Shown here one piece after another: positions 1-8,314 of a stretch of 64,000 nt of DNA; position 1 is the first letter of the stretch, and each line of letters starts with the position of its first letter. This DNA is from Rivibacter sp049446155. Its GTDB lineage: Bacteria > Pseudomonadota > Gammaproteobacteria > Burkholderiales > Burkholderiaceae_C. The translations under genes and the position numbers were made by a program. The notes beneath the pieces were generated by a model, which was not told the DNA's origin, made no database searches, and saw nothing but the letters and a program-made list of their open reading frames with translations. The stretch lies in the NCBI RefSeq assembly GCF_049446155.1, contig NZ_JBMSEE010000011.1, positions 124,001 through 188,000 on the forward strand, given 5' to 3'.

Positions 1-98
1 CCGCGCTGCTCAAGCCGCACGACCCCACGCATTTCGAGCGCGTGCTGCGCGAGCGCATCGCCGCGCCCTGGCATCCGCCGGCCAGTCCCGCGGCCTGA
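1..98 (+). CDS. C-terminal end of an unidentified protein (partial)
   Basis: The frame that starts at base 3 stays open to a TGA at 96-98 and gives the last 31 residues of a protein that begins upstream of the window. The tail is charged, then proline/alanine-rich. It shows no motif that I recognise, so I assign no function. The stop lies one base before the ATG of the next gene, which suggests that the two are co-transcribed. Confidence 0.55.
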   Translation, partial: ALLKPHDPTHFERVLRERIAAPWHPPASPAA

Positions 99-99
99 G

Positions 100-885
100 A
101 TGCGGCTCAAGCACGTCCCCGCCGCGCGCGGCGTCCTGTGGGTGCGCGAAGGCTTTCGCTGCTTCTTCGCGCAGCCACTGGGCTACACGGCGATCCTCGC
201 ACTGGTGCTGTTCGCCGGCGTGATGCTGGCGCAACTGCCCTGGATCGGGCCGCTCGCGTCGCTGGCGCTGATGCCGACCGCCACGCTGGCCTTCCTGATC
301 GCCGGGCGCGAGCAGCGTGCCGGCCGGCCGGTCCATCCGGGCTACCTGATCGCGCCGTGGAAGGACGCGTCGCTGCGCGCGCCGCTGCTGCGCCTGGGCC
401 TGGCCTACGGCGTCGCCGTGATGGCCTGCCTGCTGGTCGTCGAGTGGTTCGACGGCGGCAACATGCAGCGGCTGATCGAATCGATCACGCATGCCGCCGA
501 GGCCGGCACGCCGCCGACGCTGGACGACGCCGTCGTGAGCGGCGCCTTCGCCAGCATGATGCTGGCCAGCGTGCTGCTCGGCCTGGTCTCGCTGTTGTTC
601 TGGCACGCGCCCGCGCTGGTGATCTGGGACCGCCAGCCGATCGCCAAGGCGCTGTTCGCCAGCACCATGGCCTGCTGGCGCGGCTGGCGCGCCTATGCCC
701 TGATGGGCCTGGCCTGGTTCTCGATCCTGCTGCTGTTCAGCCTGGTCGCGCAGACCGTGCTGGCGCTGCTGGGGCTGGGCGGCAACGCGCTCGTGATCGC
801 GATGCAGCCGGCTGCGTTGATGTTCATGACGGCGTTCTACGCGTCGCTGTACGCGAACTACACGGACACCTTCGAGCAAGATTGA
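100..885 (+). CDS. BPSS1780-family integral membrane protein
   Basis: This 261-residue protein has an amphipathic N-terminus and about five or six hydrophobic segments, near residues 30-47, 53-68, 104-117, 150-170, 200-222 and 230-250. Its overall pattern matches the BPSS1780 membrane-protein family, which is common in betaproteobacteria and has no established function. The N-terminal RGVLWVREGFRCFFAQP region is typical of that family. The ATG lies one base after the preceding stop, so translational coupling is likely. It sits in the inner membrane. No catalytic residues can be proposed. Confidence 0.8.
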   Translation: MRLKHVPAARGVLWVREGFRCFFAQPLGYTAILALVLFAGVMLAQLPWIGPLASLALMPTATLAFLIAGREQRAGRPVHPGYLIAPWKDASLRAPLLRLGLAYGVAVMACLLVVEWFDGGNMQRLIESITHAAEAGTPPTLDDAVVSGAFASMMLASVLLGLVSLLFWHAPALVIWDRQPIAKALFASTMACWRGWRAYALMGLAWFSILLLFSLVAQTVLALLGLGGNALVIAMQPAALMFMTAFYASLYANYTDTFEQD

Positions 886-912
886 GCCGCGGCCCCGACG
901 GCCGCCGCCACA

Positions 913-1245
913 TCATCCCGCCTTCTTCGGAGCCTCCGGCAGCAAGCAAGCCTCGAGGACCTGCAGCCGGTTGTCGCGCGCGAAGTTCATGACGAAGTCC
1001 CAGGCCATCGGCTCGACTTCGCGCAGGGCCTCGTTGACGACCACGCACTTCACGCCTTCGATCACGGTCGGCACGCAGTAGGGCGAGTAGCCGATCGCCC
1101 CGCTCTTGCCGGACACCACGCCGCCGGGGCGAAAGCACGACATCGCGCCGGCCAGCCGCTCGGCCCAGTCGCTCGGGCGGAATGTGCGTCCGTCCAGGGT
1201 GACGCCCTGGATGAAGATCTCGCGGGGTTTGGCTGGAGTGGACAC
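913..1245 (-). CDS. DUF3579 family protein
   Basis: A soluble protein of 110 residues whose core (EIFIQGVTLDGRTFRPSDWAERL, then VEPMAWDFVMNFARDNRL) matches the DUF3579 family. In Burkholderiales this family is regularly found beside argF/argD, as here. The frame stays open upstream to 1332, but the extra residues are arginine/serine-rich and do not fit the family. I therefore chose the GTG at 1245-1243, which starts VSTPAKPREIF. The function is unknown. It is divergent from argD and convergent with the preceding membrane-protein gene. Confidence 0.8.
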   Translation of the reverse strand: MSTPAKPREIFIQGVTLDGRTFRPSDWAERLAGAMSCFRPGGVVSGKSGAIGYSPYCVPTVIEGVKCVVVNEALREVEPMAWDFVMNFARDNRLQVLEACLLPEAPKKAG

Positions 1246-1354
1246 GGCAGGCCTGGAGTAGCGCGCGGCACAGGCTCTTGACCTCGCCAGCGCAGAACAA
1301 CCCCGTATTGTGCTGCAGCGCAGCAGCCCCACGCCCGGACCTTAGAATCTTTCG

Positions 1355-1392
1355 GGCGCAGCGCTCGTCTTTCACGGGTCGCTGCGCCTTTT
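1355..1392 (+). terminator. Hairpin with T-run in the argD leader (terminator or attenuator)
   Basis: A perfect 9-bp stem (GGCGCAGCG at 1355-1363 and CGCTGCGCC at 1380-1388) encloses a 16-base loop and is followed by four T residues. That is the form of an intrinsic terminator on the plus strand. It lies about 50 bases before the argD ATG and just after a -10-like TAGAAT at 1343-1348. It could attenuate argD-argF or stop read-through from upstream. No leader peptide is evident. Confidence 0.5.
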
Positions 1393-1441
1393 GCTTCCCC
1401 GGCCGGCTGCGCCGGTCCTTGCCGTCGAACGAAGGACGCTC

Positions 1442-2653
1442 ATGAACGCCCCCGATGCCCTCGCCGCTCCCGCGATGCCGCATGTGCTCAACACCTACGG
1501 CCGACTGCCGTTCGCGCTGTCGCACGGCCGAGGCCTGCGCGTCTGGGACACCGAGGGCCGCGAGTACCTCGACGCGCTGGGCGGCATCGCCGTCAACACG
1601 CTGGGCCATGCGCATCCCAAGCTCGTGGCGGCGCTGACCGAGCAGATCGGCAAGCTGATCCACTGCTCCAACTACTACCAGGTGCCGCTGCAGGAGCAGC
1701 TGGCCGCCAAGCTGTGCGAGCTCTCCGGCCTGGCCGGCGCGTTCTTCTGCAACTCGGGCCTCGAGGCCAACGAAGCCGCGCTGAAGATCGCGCGCAAGTA
1801 CGGCCACGACAAGGGCATCGAGGCGCCCGAGATCATCGTCTACGACAAGGCCTTCCACGGCCGCTCGATCGCCACGCTGTCGGCCACCGGCAATCCCAAG
1901 GTGCAAAAGGGCTTCGAGCCGCTGGTGCCGGGCTTCGTGCGCGTGCCGCTCAACGACCTGGGCGCGGTGCGCGAGGTCGCGGCGCGCAACCCCAACGTGG
2001 TCGCGGTGTTCCTCGAGACGATCCAGGGCGAAGGCGGCATCAACGCCGCCCGCTGGGACTACCTGCAAGGCCTGCGCGCGCTGTGCGACGAGCGCGGCTG
2101 GCTGCTGATGCTCGACGAGGTGCAGTGCGGCATCGGGCGCACCGGCAAGTGGTTCGCGCACCAGTGGGCCGGCATCAAGCCGGACGTGATGCCGCTGGCC
2201 AAGGGCCTGGGCTCGGGCGTGCCGGTCGGTGCGGTCGTGGTCGGCGAGAAGGCCGTCAACGTGCTCGGCCCCGGCAACCACGGCACCACCTTCGGCGGCA
2301 ATCCGCTGGCCATGCGCGCCGGCGTCGAGACGCTGGCCATCATGGAAGCCGAGGGCCTGCTCGCCAACGCGGCCGCGATCGGCGCGCACCTCAAGGCCGC
2401 GCTGCAGCGCGAGATCGGCAGCCTGAAGGGCGTGACCGAGATCCGCGGCGCGGGCCTGATGATCGGCATCGAGCTCGACCGTCCCTGCGGCGACCTGCTC
2501 GGCCGCGCCGCCAAGGCCGGCCTGCTGCTGAGCGTGACGGCCGACAAGGTGATCCGCCTCGTGCCGCCGCTCGTCATCACCGCCGACGAAGCCGACCGCG
2601 TGGTCGCGCTGCTGGCGCCGCTGGTGCGCGAGTTCCTCGCCGAGGCGGCATGA
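1442..2653 (+). CDS. argD: Acetylornithine aminotransferase
   Basis: A PLP-dependent class III aminotransferase of 403 residues. It converts N-acetylglutamate semialdehyde to N-acetylornithine in arginine synthesis and may also serve in lysine synthesis. The sequence has the NSGLEANEAALKIAR motif, the FHGRSIATLSATGN region, the LDEVQCGIGRTGK motif and the PLP-binding Lys254 in LAKGLGSGVPVGAV. The ATG at 1442 (MNAPDALAAP) follows a GAAGGA ribosome site and gives the usual family length, although the frame is open further upstream. Its stop overlaps the argF start by 4 bases. Confidence 0.95.
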   Translation: MNAPDALAAPAMPHVLNTYGRLPFALSHGRGLRVWDTEGREYLDALGGIAVNTLGHAHPKLVAALTEQIGKLIHCSNYYQVPLQEQLAAKLCELSGLAGAFFCNSGLEANEAALKIARKYGHDKGIEAPEIIVYDKAFHGRSIATLSATGNPKVQKGFEPLVPGFVRVPLNDLGAVREVAARNPNVVAVFLETIQGEGGINAARWDYLQGLRALCDERGWLLMLDEVQCGIGRTGKWFAHQWAGIKPDVMPLAKGLGSGVPVGAVVVGEKAVNVLGPGNHGTTFGGNPLAMRAGVETLAIMEAEGLLANAAAIGAHLKAALQREIGSLKGVTEIRGAGLMIGIELDRPCGDLLGRAAKAGLLLSVTADKVIRLVPPLVITADEADRVVALLAPLVREFLAEAA

Positions 2654-3588
2654 CGATGAAACCCGGAAACCGCCTGATGAAGCACTACCTGCAGTTCAAG
2701 GATTTCCGCGCCGAGGAGTACGCCTACCTCTTCGAGCGCACGGCCATCATCAAGAAGCGCTTCAAGAACTACGAGAAGTACACGCCGCTGGTCGATCGCA
2801 CGCTGGCGATGATCTTCGAGAAGGCCAGCACGCGCACGCGCGTGAGCTTCGAGGCCGGCATGTACCAGATGGGCGGCTCGGTGGTGCACCTGACCACCGG
2901 CGACAGCCAGCTCGGCCGCGCCGAGCCGGTGGAAGACTCCGCGCGCGTGATCAGCCGCATGGTCGACCTGGTGATGATCCGCACCTTCGAGCAGACCAAG
3001 CTCGAAGGCTTTGCCGCGCATTCGCGCGTGCCGGTGATCAACGGCCTGACCAACGAGTTCCACCCCTGCCAGATCCTGGCCGACATCTTCACCTACATCG
3101 AGCACCGCGGCTCGATCGCCGGCAAGGTCGTGGCCTGGGTTGGCGACGGCAACAACATGGCCAACACCTGGCTGCAGGCGGCCGAGATCCTGGGCTTCAC
3201 GGTGCACGTGAGCACGCCGAGCGGCTACGAGGTCGACCCGGTGCTGGCCGGCATCGAGAACCGCGACTGCTACAAGGTCTTCAAGAACCCCACCGAGGCC
3301 TGCCGCGGCGCGCACCTGGTGACCACCGACGTGTGGACCAGCATGGGCTTCGAGGCCGAGAACGACGCGCGCCGCGCTGCGTTTGCCGAGTGGTGCGTCG
3401 ATGCGGACATGATGGCGGCGGCGCGGCGCGATGCGGTCTTCATGCACTGCCTGCCCGCGCACCGTGGCGAGGAAGTCGCCGCCGAGGTGATCGACGGGCC
3501 GCAGTCGGTGGTGTGGGACGAAGCCGAGAACCGCATGCACGTGCAGAAGGCACTCATGGAGTACCTGCTGCTCGGGCGAATCGGTTGA
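2650..3588 (+). CDS. argF: Ornithine carbamoyltransferase
   Basis: This cytoplasmic enzyme of 312 residues makes citrulline from ornithine and carbamoyl phosphate. The carbamoyl-phosphate motif STRTR is at residues 60-64, HPCQ lies near residue 138, and the C-terminal HCLPAHRG motif carries the catalytic cysteine. The first ATG overlaps the argD stop (ATGA), so I used it. Family members often begin at MKHYLQF, here residue 10 (2677), and that start is an alternative. The gene order argD-argF, with argG some 36 kb away, shows that the arginine genes are split. Confidence 0.95.
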   Translation: MTMKPGNRLMKHYLQFKDFRAEEYAYLFERTAIIKKRFKNYEKYTPLVDRTLAMIFEKASTRTRVSFEAGMYQMGGSVVHLTTGDSQLGRAEPVEDSARVISRMVDLVMIRTFEQTKLEGFAAHSRVPVINGLTNEFHPCQILADIFTYIEHRGSIAGKVVAWVGDGNNMANTWLQAAEILGFTVHVSTPSGYEVDPVLAGIENRDCYKVFKNPTEACRGAHLVTTDVWTSMGFEAENDARRAAFAEWCVDADMMAAARRDAVFMHCLPAHRGEEVAAEVIDGPQSVVWDEAENRMHVQKALMEYLLLGRIG

Positions 3589-3595
3589 GACCTCG

Positions 3596-4372
3596 TTGAG
3601 GACGGTCACCGCCACCCAATACCTCACGCCGCTGCGTGAAGGCGGCTCGCTGCCCGCCGTGGTCGCGGCCGACGACGACGGCCTGTATGTCGTCAAGTTC
3701 CGCGGCGCGGGGCAAGGCCGCAAGGCGCTGATCGCCGAACTCGTGGCCGGTGAACTGGCACGCGCGGTGGGCCTGCCGGTGCCGGAGATCGTGCTGGTCG
3801 AGCTCGACGCCGAGCTCGCGCGCACCGAGCCCGACCCCGAGATCCAGGACCTCATTCGCGCCAGCGCCGGCCTCAACCTCGCGCTCGACTACCTGCCCGG
3901 CTCGGTCACCTTCGACCCGCTGGCGCACACCGTCGATGCCGCGCTCGCCTCGCGCATCGTCTGGCACGACGCCTTCGTCAGCAACGTCGACCGCAGCGCG
4001 CGCAACACCAACCTGCTGGTCTGGCACCGCGGCCTGTGGCTGATCGACCATGGCGCCTCGCTGATCTTTCACCACGACTGGCGCGGCTACATGGAGCGCA
4101 GCTCCGGCGCCTTCCCGATGATCAAGGACCACGTGCTGCTGCCCGCCGCCGCGCAGCTGGCCGAGGCCGACGCCGAGATGAGCGCCCGATTGAACGACGA
4201 GGCGATCGAGCGCATCGTCGCGCTGATCCCCGAAGCCTGGCTCGCCGACGAGCCGGCCTTCGCGAACGCCGCCGAACACCGCGAGGCCTACCGCCGCTAC
4301 TTCATCAACCGCCTGCGCCAGCCGCATGCCTTCGTGGAGGAGGCCGTCCGTGCCCGATCGCTGCACCTATGA
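3596..4372 (+). CDS. HipA-like kinase family protein
   Basis: A protein of 258 residues resembling the single-domain HipA_2 kinases. The N-terminus has a beta-strand ATP-cradle pattern (LYVVKFRGAGQGRKALIAELVAGELARAVGLPVPE). The catalytic-loop-like WHDAFVSNVDRSARNTNLL and the metal-binding-like LIDHGASL follow in kinase order. The start is a TTG 7 bases after argF, since no ATG or GTG is available upstream of the conserved part. The end overlaps the DUF3037 gene by 23 bases. HipA-like plus DUF3037 is a recurrent gene pair. A kinase role is inferred, and the substrate is unknown. Confidence 0.8.
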   Translation: MRTVTATQYLTPLREGGSLPAVVAADDDGLYVVKFRGAGQGRKALIAELVAGELARAVGLPVPEIVLVELDAELARTEPDPEIQDLIRASAGLNLALDYLPGSVTFDPLAHTVDAALASRIVWHDAFVSNVDRSARNTNLLVWHRGLWLIDHGASLIFHHDWRGYMERSSGAFPMIKDHVLLPAAAQLAEADAEMSARLNDEAIERIVALIPEAWLADEPAFANAAEHREAYRRYFINRLRQPHAFVEEAVRARSLHL

Positions 4373-4745
4373 CTACGCCGTCGTGCGGGTCGTGCCGCGC
4401 GTCGAGCGGGGCGAGTTCGTCAACGCCGGCGTGATCGTGGCCTGCACCGCGCGCGGCTTCCTGCAGGCGCGCATCGAGCTCGACGAGCAGCGCCTGCTCG
4501 CGCTCGACCCCAGCGCCGACCTCGAGCCGATCCGCCAGGCGCTGGCCGCGATCCCGGCCATCTGTGCCGGCGGCGCGGCGGCCGGGCCGATCGGCAAGCT
4601 CTCGCTGCGCGAGCGCTTCGACTGGCTGGTCGCGCCGCGCAGCAGCAGCATCCAGACCTCGCCGGTGCACGTCGGCCGCTGCGATGAGCTCGGCTCGGCA
4701 ATGGAGCAGTTGCTCGAGCGCCTCGTCAGGGCACCGCGGCCATGA
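4350..4745 (+). CDS. DUF3037 family protein
   Basis: This 131-residue protein begins with the family signature YDYAVVRVVPRVERGEFVNAGVIV and is predicted to be soluble. I chose the GTG at 4350 (VPDRCTYDY), because the ATG upstream at 4326 adds residues unlike the family. The gene overlaps the HipA-like kinase by 23 bases and the phosphoesterase by 4 (ATGA). It is a habitual partner of HipA-like kinases, possibly an adaptor or regulator, but its activity is not known. Confidence 0.8.
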   Translation: MPDRCTYDYAVVRVVPRVERGEFVNAGVIVACTARGFLQARIELDEQRLLALDPSADLEPIRQALAAIPAICAGGAAAGPIGKLSLRERFDWLVAPRSSSIQTSPVHVGRCDELGSAMEQLLERLVRAPRP

Positions 4746-5488
4746 AGCTCGCGCTGCTGGCCGACCTGCACGCCAACCGCGAGGCGGTGGAAGCGGTGCT
4801 CGAGCATGCGCAGTCGCAGGGCGCGCAGCGCTACGCCTTCCTCGGCGACTACGTCGGCTACGGCGCCGATCCGGCCTGGGTGGTCGAGCGCGTGCGCGAG
4901 CTGGTCGAGCGAGGCACCGCGATCGCGGTGATCGGCAACCACGACCGCGCGGTCGTGCTCGGTTCGGCGCCGCAGATGCATGCCGACGCACGCACCGTGA
5001 TCGACTGGACGCGCAAGCGGCTCGACGCCGACCAGCTCGCCTTCCTGGACGGCCTGCCGGTCTCGGTGAGCGACGGCCCGCGGCTGTTCGTGCATGCCAA
5101 CGCCTGGGCGCCGGAAGACTGGGGCTACATCACCGCCCGTGCCGACGCGGTGCGCAGCCTGCAGGCCACCGCCGCGCGCGTCACCTTCTGCGGCCACACG
5201 CACGACCCCTGCCTCTACTACCTCGCCACCACCGGCAAGACCGGCGACTTCTCGCCCGTTTCGGGCGTGCCGATCCTGCTGTCGGCGCAGCGCCAGTGGC
5301 TGGTGATCCCGGGCTCGGCCGGCCAGCCACGCGACGGCAATCCGGCCGCGTGCTACGCCCTCTACGACACCGACGAGGGCGCGATCACCTACTTCCGCGT
5401 GCCGTACGACCACGAGGCCGCGGGCGCCAAGATCCGCGCGGCCCAGTTGCCGCAGCGCCTGGCCCAGCGGCTCGACGATGGCCAGTGA
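4742..5488 (+). CDS. Metallophosphoesterase (calcineurin-like, Metallophos_2 type)
   Basis: A protein of 248 residues with all the metal-binding blocks of the calcineurin-like phosphoesterases: DLH at residues 8-10, GDYVGYG at 35-41, GNHDR at 65-69 and GHTHDP near residue 158. Such enzymes hydrolyse phosphomono- or diesters with two metal ions. Its position between a HipA-like kinase and a Ser/Thr kinase suggests a protein phosphatase role (inference). The ATG overlaps the DUF3037 stop, and the stop overlaps the next start by 11 bases. Confidence 0.87.
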   Translation: MKLALLADLHANREAVEAVLEHAQSQGAQRYAFLGDYVGYGADPAWVVERVRELVERGTAIAVIGNHDRAVVLGSAPQMHADARTVIDWTRKRLDADQLAFLDGLPVSVSDGPRLFVHANAWAPEDWGYITARADAVRSLQATAARVTFCGHTHDPCLYYLATTGKTGDFSPVSGVPILLSAQRQWLVIPGSAGQPRDGNPAACYALYDTDEGAITYFRVPYDHEAAGAKIRAAQLPQRLAQRLDDGQ

Positions 5489-6950
5489 GCCGGCGCTCGA
5501 GCCCGCGCCGCAGGACTACCCGGCGCGCGTGCTCGCGCCGGGCCAGGTGGTCGACCAGTTCCGCATCGAGGAGCACCTGCACCAAGGCGGCATGGCCCAG
5601 GTCTGGCGCGTGAGCCGCCTCGACCGGCCCGACGACCCGATGCCGCTGGTGATGAAGGTGCCGCGCATCATGGGCGGCGAGGACCCGGCCAGCATCGTCG
5701 GCTTCGAGGTCGAGCAGATGATCATGCCGCTGCTCAAGGGCTTGCACGTGCCGGCCTTCGTCGCGCGCGGCGACTTCACGCAGGCGCCCTACATCGTGAT
5801 GGAGCGCATCGACGGCCCTTCGCTGCGCCCGCGGCTCGATGCCGCGCCGCTGCCGGTCGCCGAAGTGGTCGACATCGGCATCCGCGTCGCCACTGCGCTG
5901 CACGACCTGCACCGCCAGCACCTGGTGCACCTCGACGTGAAGCCGAGCAACATCATGTTCCGCCGCCAGCCCGACGGCACGCTGGCCGAGGCGGTGCTGG
6001 TGGACTTCGGGCTCTCGCGCCACGACCAGCTGCCCGACCTGCTCGACGAGGAGTTCACGCTGCCGATGGGCACCGGGCCCTACATCTCGCCCGAGCAGGT
6101 GCAGTTCGTGCGCAACGACCCGCGCAGCGACCTGTTCGCGCTCGGCGTGATGCTCTACCACCTGCTGACCGGCGAGCGGCCCTTCGGCCATCCCACCTCG
6201 GTCAGCGGCCTGCGCCGCCGGCTCTACGAAGAGCCCGAGCCGCCGCGCGCGCTGCGCCCGGACTGCCCGCCATGGCTGCAGGAGCTGATCCTGCGCTGCC
6301 TCGAGGTGCGCGCCGAGCGCCGCCATCCGAGCGCGGCCCAGCTCGCGCTCGACCTGCAGCATCCGCAGCAGGTCGCGCTTACCGAACGCGCGCAGCGTGT
6401 GCGCACGTCGGGCACTTGGGCGACGCTCAGGCGCCGCTTCGCCGCGGTGGGCGCCGAGCCCGCCGGCACGCGTGGCGCCGCCGAGCAGGCGCAGCGCAAC
6501 CCGATCGTGGTGGCCGCGCTCGACGTCGAGAACGCGCCCGCGGCCCTGCTCGACATGCTGCGCGACACCGTGCGCCGCTTCCTGCACGACGGCGGCTCGA
6601 CGCGCCTGGCCTGCGTCAGCGTGATGAAGACCGCGCGCATCGGCATGGACGAACTCACCGACGCGCAAGGCCGCAGCCGCCACGTCAAGCAACTGGTCGC
6701 GCTCAAGCACTGGGCGCGCCCGCTCGCGCGCGAGCTGGGCCTCGGAGACGGCCGCCTGACCTTCCACGTGCTCGAGGCGCCGGATGCGGCCGAGGCCATC
6801 GTCGAGTTCGCGCAGCGCAACCAGGTCGACCACGTGATCATGGGCGCGCGCGGCGCCTCGGCGCTGCGGCGTTATCTGGGCAGCGTGTCGTCGCAGGTGG
6901 TGGCGCAGTCGAGCTGCACGGTCACGGTCGTGCGCGCGCCGGCCGAGTAG
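5478..6950 (+). CDS. Ser/Thr protein kinase fused to a universal stress protein domain
   Basis: This 490-residue protein joins an N-terminal eukaryotic-like kinase (about 25-310) to a C-terminal UspA-type domain (about 330-490). Kinase landmarks are the glycine loop near 35-43, Lys60 in VMK, Glu77 or Glu79, the catalytic HLDVKPSN at 151-158, DFG at 176-178 and GTGPYISPEQ at 198-207. The Usp part ends in a GARG...GS nucleotide-binding-like motif that is one residue shorter than the classical spacing. No transmembrane segment is seen, so it is probably cytosolic. It is the last gene of the arginine/phosphorylation operon. Confidence 0.9.
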   Translation: MASEPALEPAPQDYPARVLAPGQVVDQFRIEEHLHQGGMAQVWRVSRLDRPDDPMPLVMKVPRIMGGEDPASIVGFEVEQMIMPLLKGLHVPAFVARGDFTQAPYIVMERIDGPSLRPRLDAAPLPVAEVVDIGIRVATALHDLHRQHLVHLDVKPSNIMFRRQPDGTLAEAVLVDFGLSRHDQLPDLLDEEFTLPMGTGPYISPEQVQFVRNDPRSDLFALGVMLYHLLTGERPFGHPTSVSGLRRRLYEEPEPPRALRPDCPPWLQELILRCLEVRAERRHPSAAQLALDLQHPQQVALTERAQRVRTSGTWATLRRRFAAVGAEPAGTRGAAEQAQRNPIVVAALDVENAPAALLDMLRDTVRRFLHDGGSTRLACVSVMKTARIGMDELTDAQGRSRHVKQLVALKHWARPLARELGLGDGRLTFHVLEAPDAAEAIVEFAQRNQVDHVIMGARGASALRRYLGSVSSQVVAQSSCTVTVVRAPAE

Positions 6951-6963
6951 GCGCGCGCGGCGC

Positions 6964-7392
6964 TCAGAACGACGCGCAGCCGGGCGCCTTCACGCGCAGC
7001 ACCGCCTCTTGCCGGAAGCGCGTCTTGTACTCGGCCACGATGGCCTGCACCGCGCGCTCGGCGGCGTCGTCGCCGGCATGCACGAGGACGAGCACGTTCG
7101 AGTCCTCGCGCACGACCTGTCCGTCGGCGCCGCGCCACTGGCCCGCCGCCGGCCACACCGACAGGCCCTGCGGAAAGCGCGGCGTCACCGCATCGCGCAG
7201 GAAGCCGCTCCAGGCCTCGGCCGTCACGCGCCCGCCGCCGCCCGGGATGTCGGTGCCGAAATAGAGCTGGTCGCTCACCATGGCCTGCTCGCCGCTGCGG
7301 CAGGCCGGCGCCTGCGTGGCGCAGCCGGCCATCGACGTCGCGATGACCATGGTGGCCCCGAGCACCCGCACGGGCATGAAGCGAAAGACCAT
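6964..7392 (-). CDS. DUF3574 domain lipoprotein
   Basis: A 142-residue protein with a signal peptide ending in the lipobox SMAGC (cysteine near residue 24), so it is probably lipid-anchored on the outer-membrane or periplasmic side. The mature part (DQLYFGTDIPGGGGRVTAEAWSGFLRDAVTPRFPQGLSV) matches DUF3574, whose function is unknown. It lies 10 bases downstream of the DUF2784 gene and converges on the kinase gene. Confidence 0.8.
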   Translation of the reverse strand: MVFRFMPVRVLGATMVIATSMAGCATQAPACRSGEQAMVSDQLYFGTDIPGGGGRVTAEAWSGFLRDAVTPRFPQGLSVWPAAGQWRGADGQVVREDSNVLVLVHAGDDAAERAVQAIVAEYKTRFRQEAVLRVKAPGCASF

Positions 7393-7402
7393 GAGCGAGG
7401 CC

Positions 7403-7780
7403 TCAGCGTGGACGAGGCCGCGATCTTGCCTTGCGCCAGCCCAGCGCGTACAGCACGCCGTTGAGCAACAGCACGAAGGCGCCGAGCCCGATCTGCAGCG
7501 CCGGCGTCAACCCCGGCGGGTACAGCAGCGGCACGAGGTACTGCTCGACGAAGCTGCCGGCATAAGCCGCCTCGCCGCCGGCACGCCGCAGCGCGTTCTC
7601 CAGCGGCGTGAGCGGGCAGATGCCCGCCGTGCATTCGATCCACACCGCCCACGCGACGGCCGGCAGATGCAGCCACGCGACGCGCGGCCAGCGCCACACG
7701 AGCAGGCCACCTGCGAGCACGAAGGCGACGAAGCCCAGGTGCAGGGCGACCAGCGCATCGGCGAGCAGGCGCTGCAGCAC
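7403..7780 (-). CDS. DUF2784 family membrane protein
   Basis: An inner-membrane protein of 125 residues with about four hydrophobic helices. The pattern LADALVALHLGFVAFVL ... WRWPRVAWLHLPAVAWAVWIE ... CPLTPLENALR matches DUF2784. The WIE plus CPLTPLE block is the conserved signature of that family. No biochemical function is established. It probably forms one transcript with the neighbouring DGPF-type and DUF3574 genes on the minus strand. Confidence 0.82.
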   Translation of the reverse strand: MLQRLLADALVALHLGFVAFVLAGGLLVWRWPRVAWLHLPAVAWAVWIECTAGICPLTPLENALRRAGGEAAYAGSFVEQYLVPLLYPPGLTPALQIGLGAFVLLLNGVLYALGWRKARSRPRPR

Positions 7781-7796
7781 GGCAGCCGGCGGCCGC

Positions 7797-8231
7797 TCAG
7801 CCGGCCTTGCTCTGCGCCTCGATCTGCGCGCGCAGACGGTCTTCCTGCTCGCGCAGCTCGGGCGTGAAGGCCTCGCCGAAGTCCTCGGCCTCGAAGATGC
7901 GGCGGATCTCGATGTCGGAGTCGCCCATCTGCGGGTTCGGGCAGCGCTTGACCCAGTCGATCGCCTCCTGCATCGACGCGACCTTCCAGATCCAGAAGCC
8001 GGCGATCAGCTCCTTGGTCTCGGCGAACGGACCGTCGACGACGGTGCGCTTGCTGCCCGAGAAGTGCACGCGCACGCCCTTGGAACTGGGATGCAAGCCC
8101 TCGCCGGCTTGCATGATGCCGGCCTTGACCAGCTCTTCGTTGTAGCGGCCCATGGCCGCGAGCAGTTCCTCGCTGGGCATGACGCCCGCTTCGCTTTGCT
8201 TGTCGGCCTTGACGATCACCATGACGCGCAT
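7797..8231 (-). CDS. YciI/DGPF-domain family protein
   Basis: A small cytosolic protein of 144 residues with the hallmark VDGPFAETKELIAGFWI of the DGPF (YCII-related) family. These proteins have a ferredoxin-like dimeric fold and are often encoded near ECF sigma factors, although none is present here. The C-terminal 30 residues are charged and helical. The catalytic role is unknown. The ATG at 8231 follows a GGAGACCGACATG-type ribosome site. Confidence 0.85.
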   Translation of the reverse strand: MRVMVIVKADKQSEAGVMPSEELLAAMGRYNEELVKAGIMQAGEGLHPSSKGVRVHFSGSKRTVVDGPFAETKELIAGFWIWKVASMQEAIDWVKRCPNPQMGDSDIEIRRIFEAEDFGEAFTPELREQEDRLRAQIEAQSKAG

Positions 8232-8314
8232 GTCGGTCTCCTTGAGTGGTTGGAAAAAACGGAGATGGCTCCAACCCTACGACGATCCTGGCGCAGCGAA
8301 ATCGACAAACCCTT

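Noticed and set aside
10..879. A 289-codon open frame on the minus strand opposite the BPSS1780-type gene
   Set aside because: It is rich in Gln, Arg and His with no domain, and mirrors the GC-rich third positions of the plus-strand gene. It is an antisense artefact of codon bias.
824..2389. A 521-codon minus-strand frame across DUF3579 and argD
   Set aside because: It is low-complexity, lies opposite a clear argD gene and crosses two unrelated genes. It is not coding.
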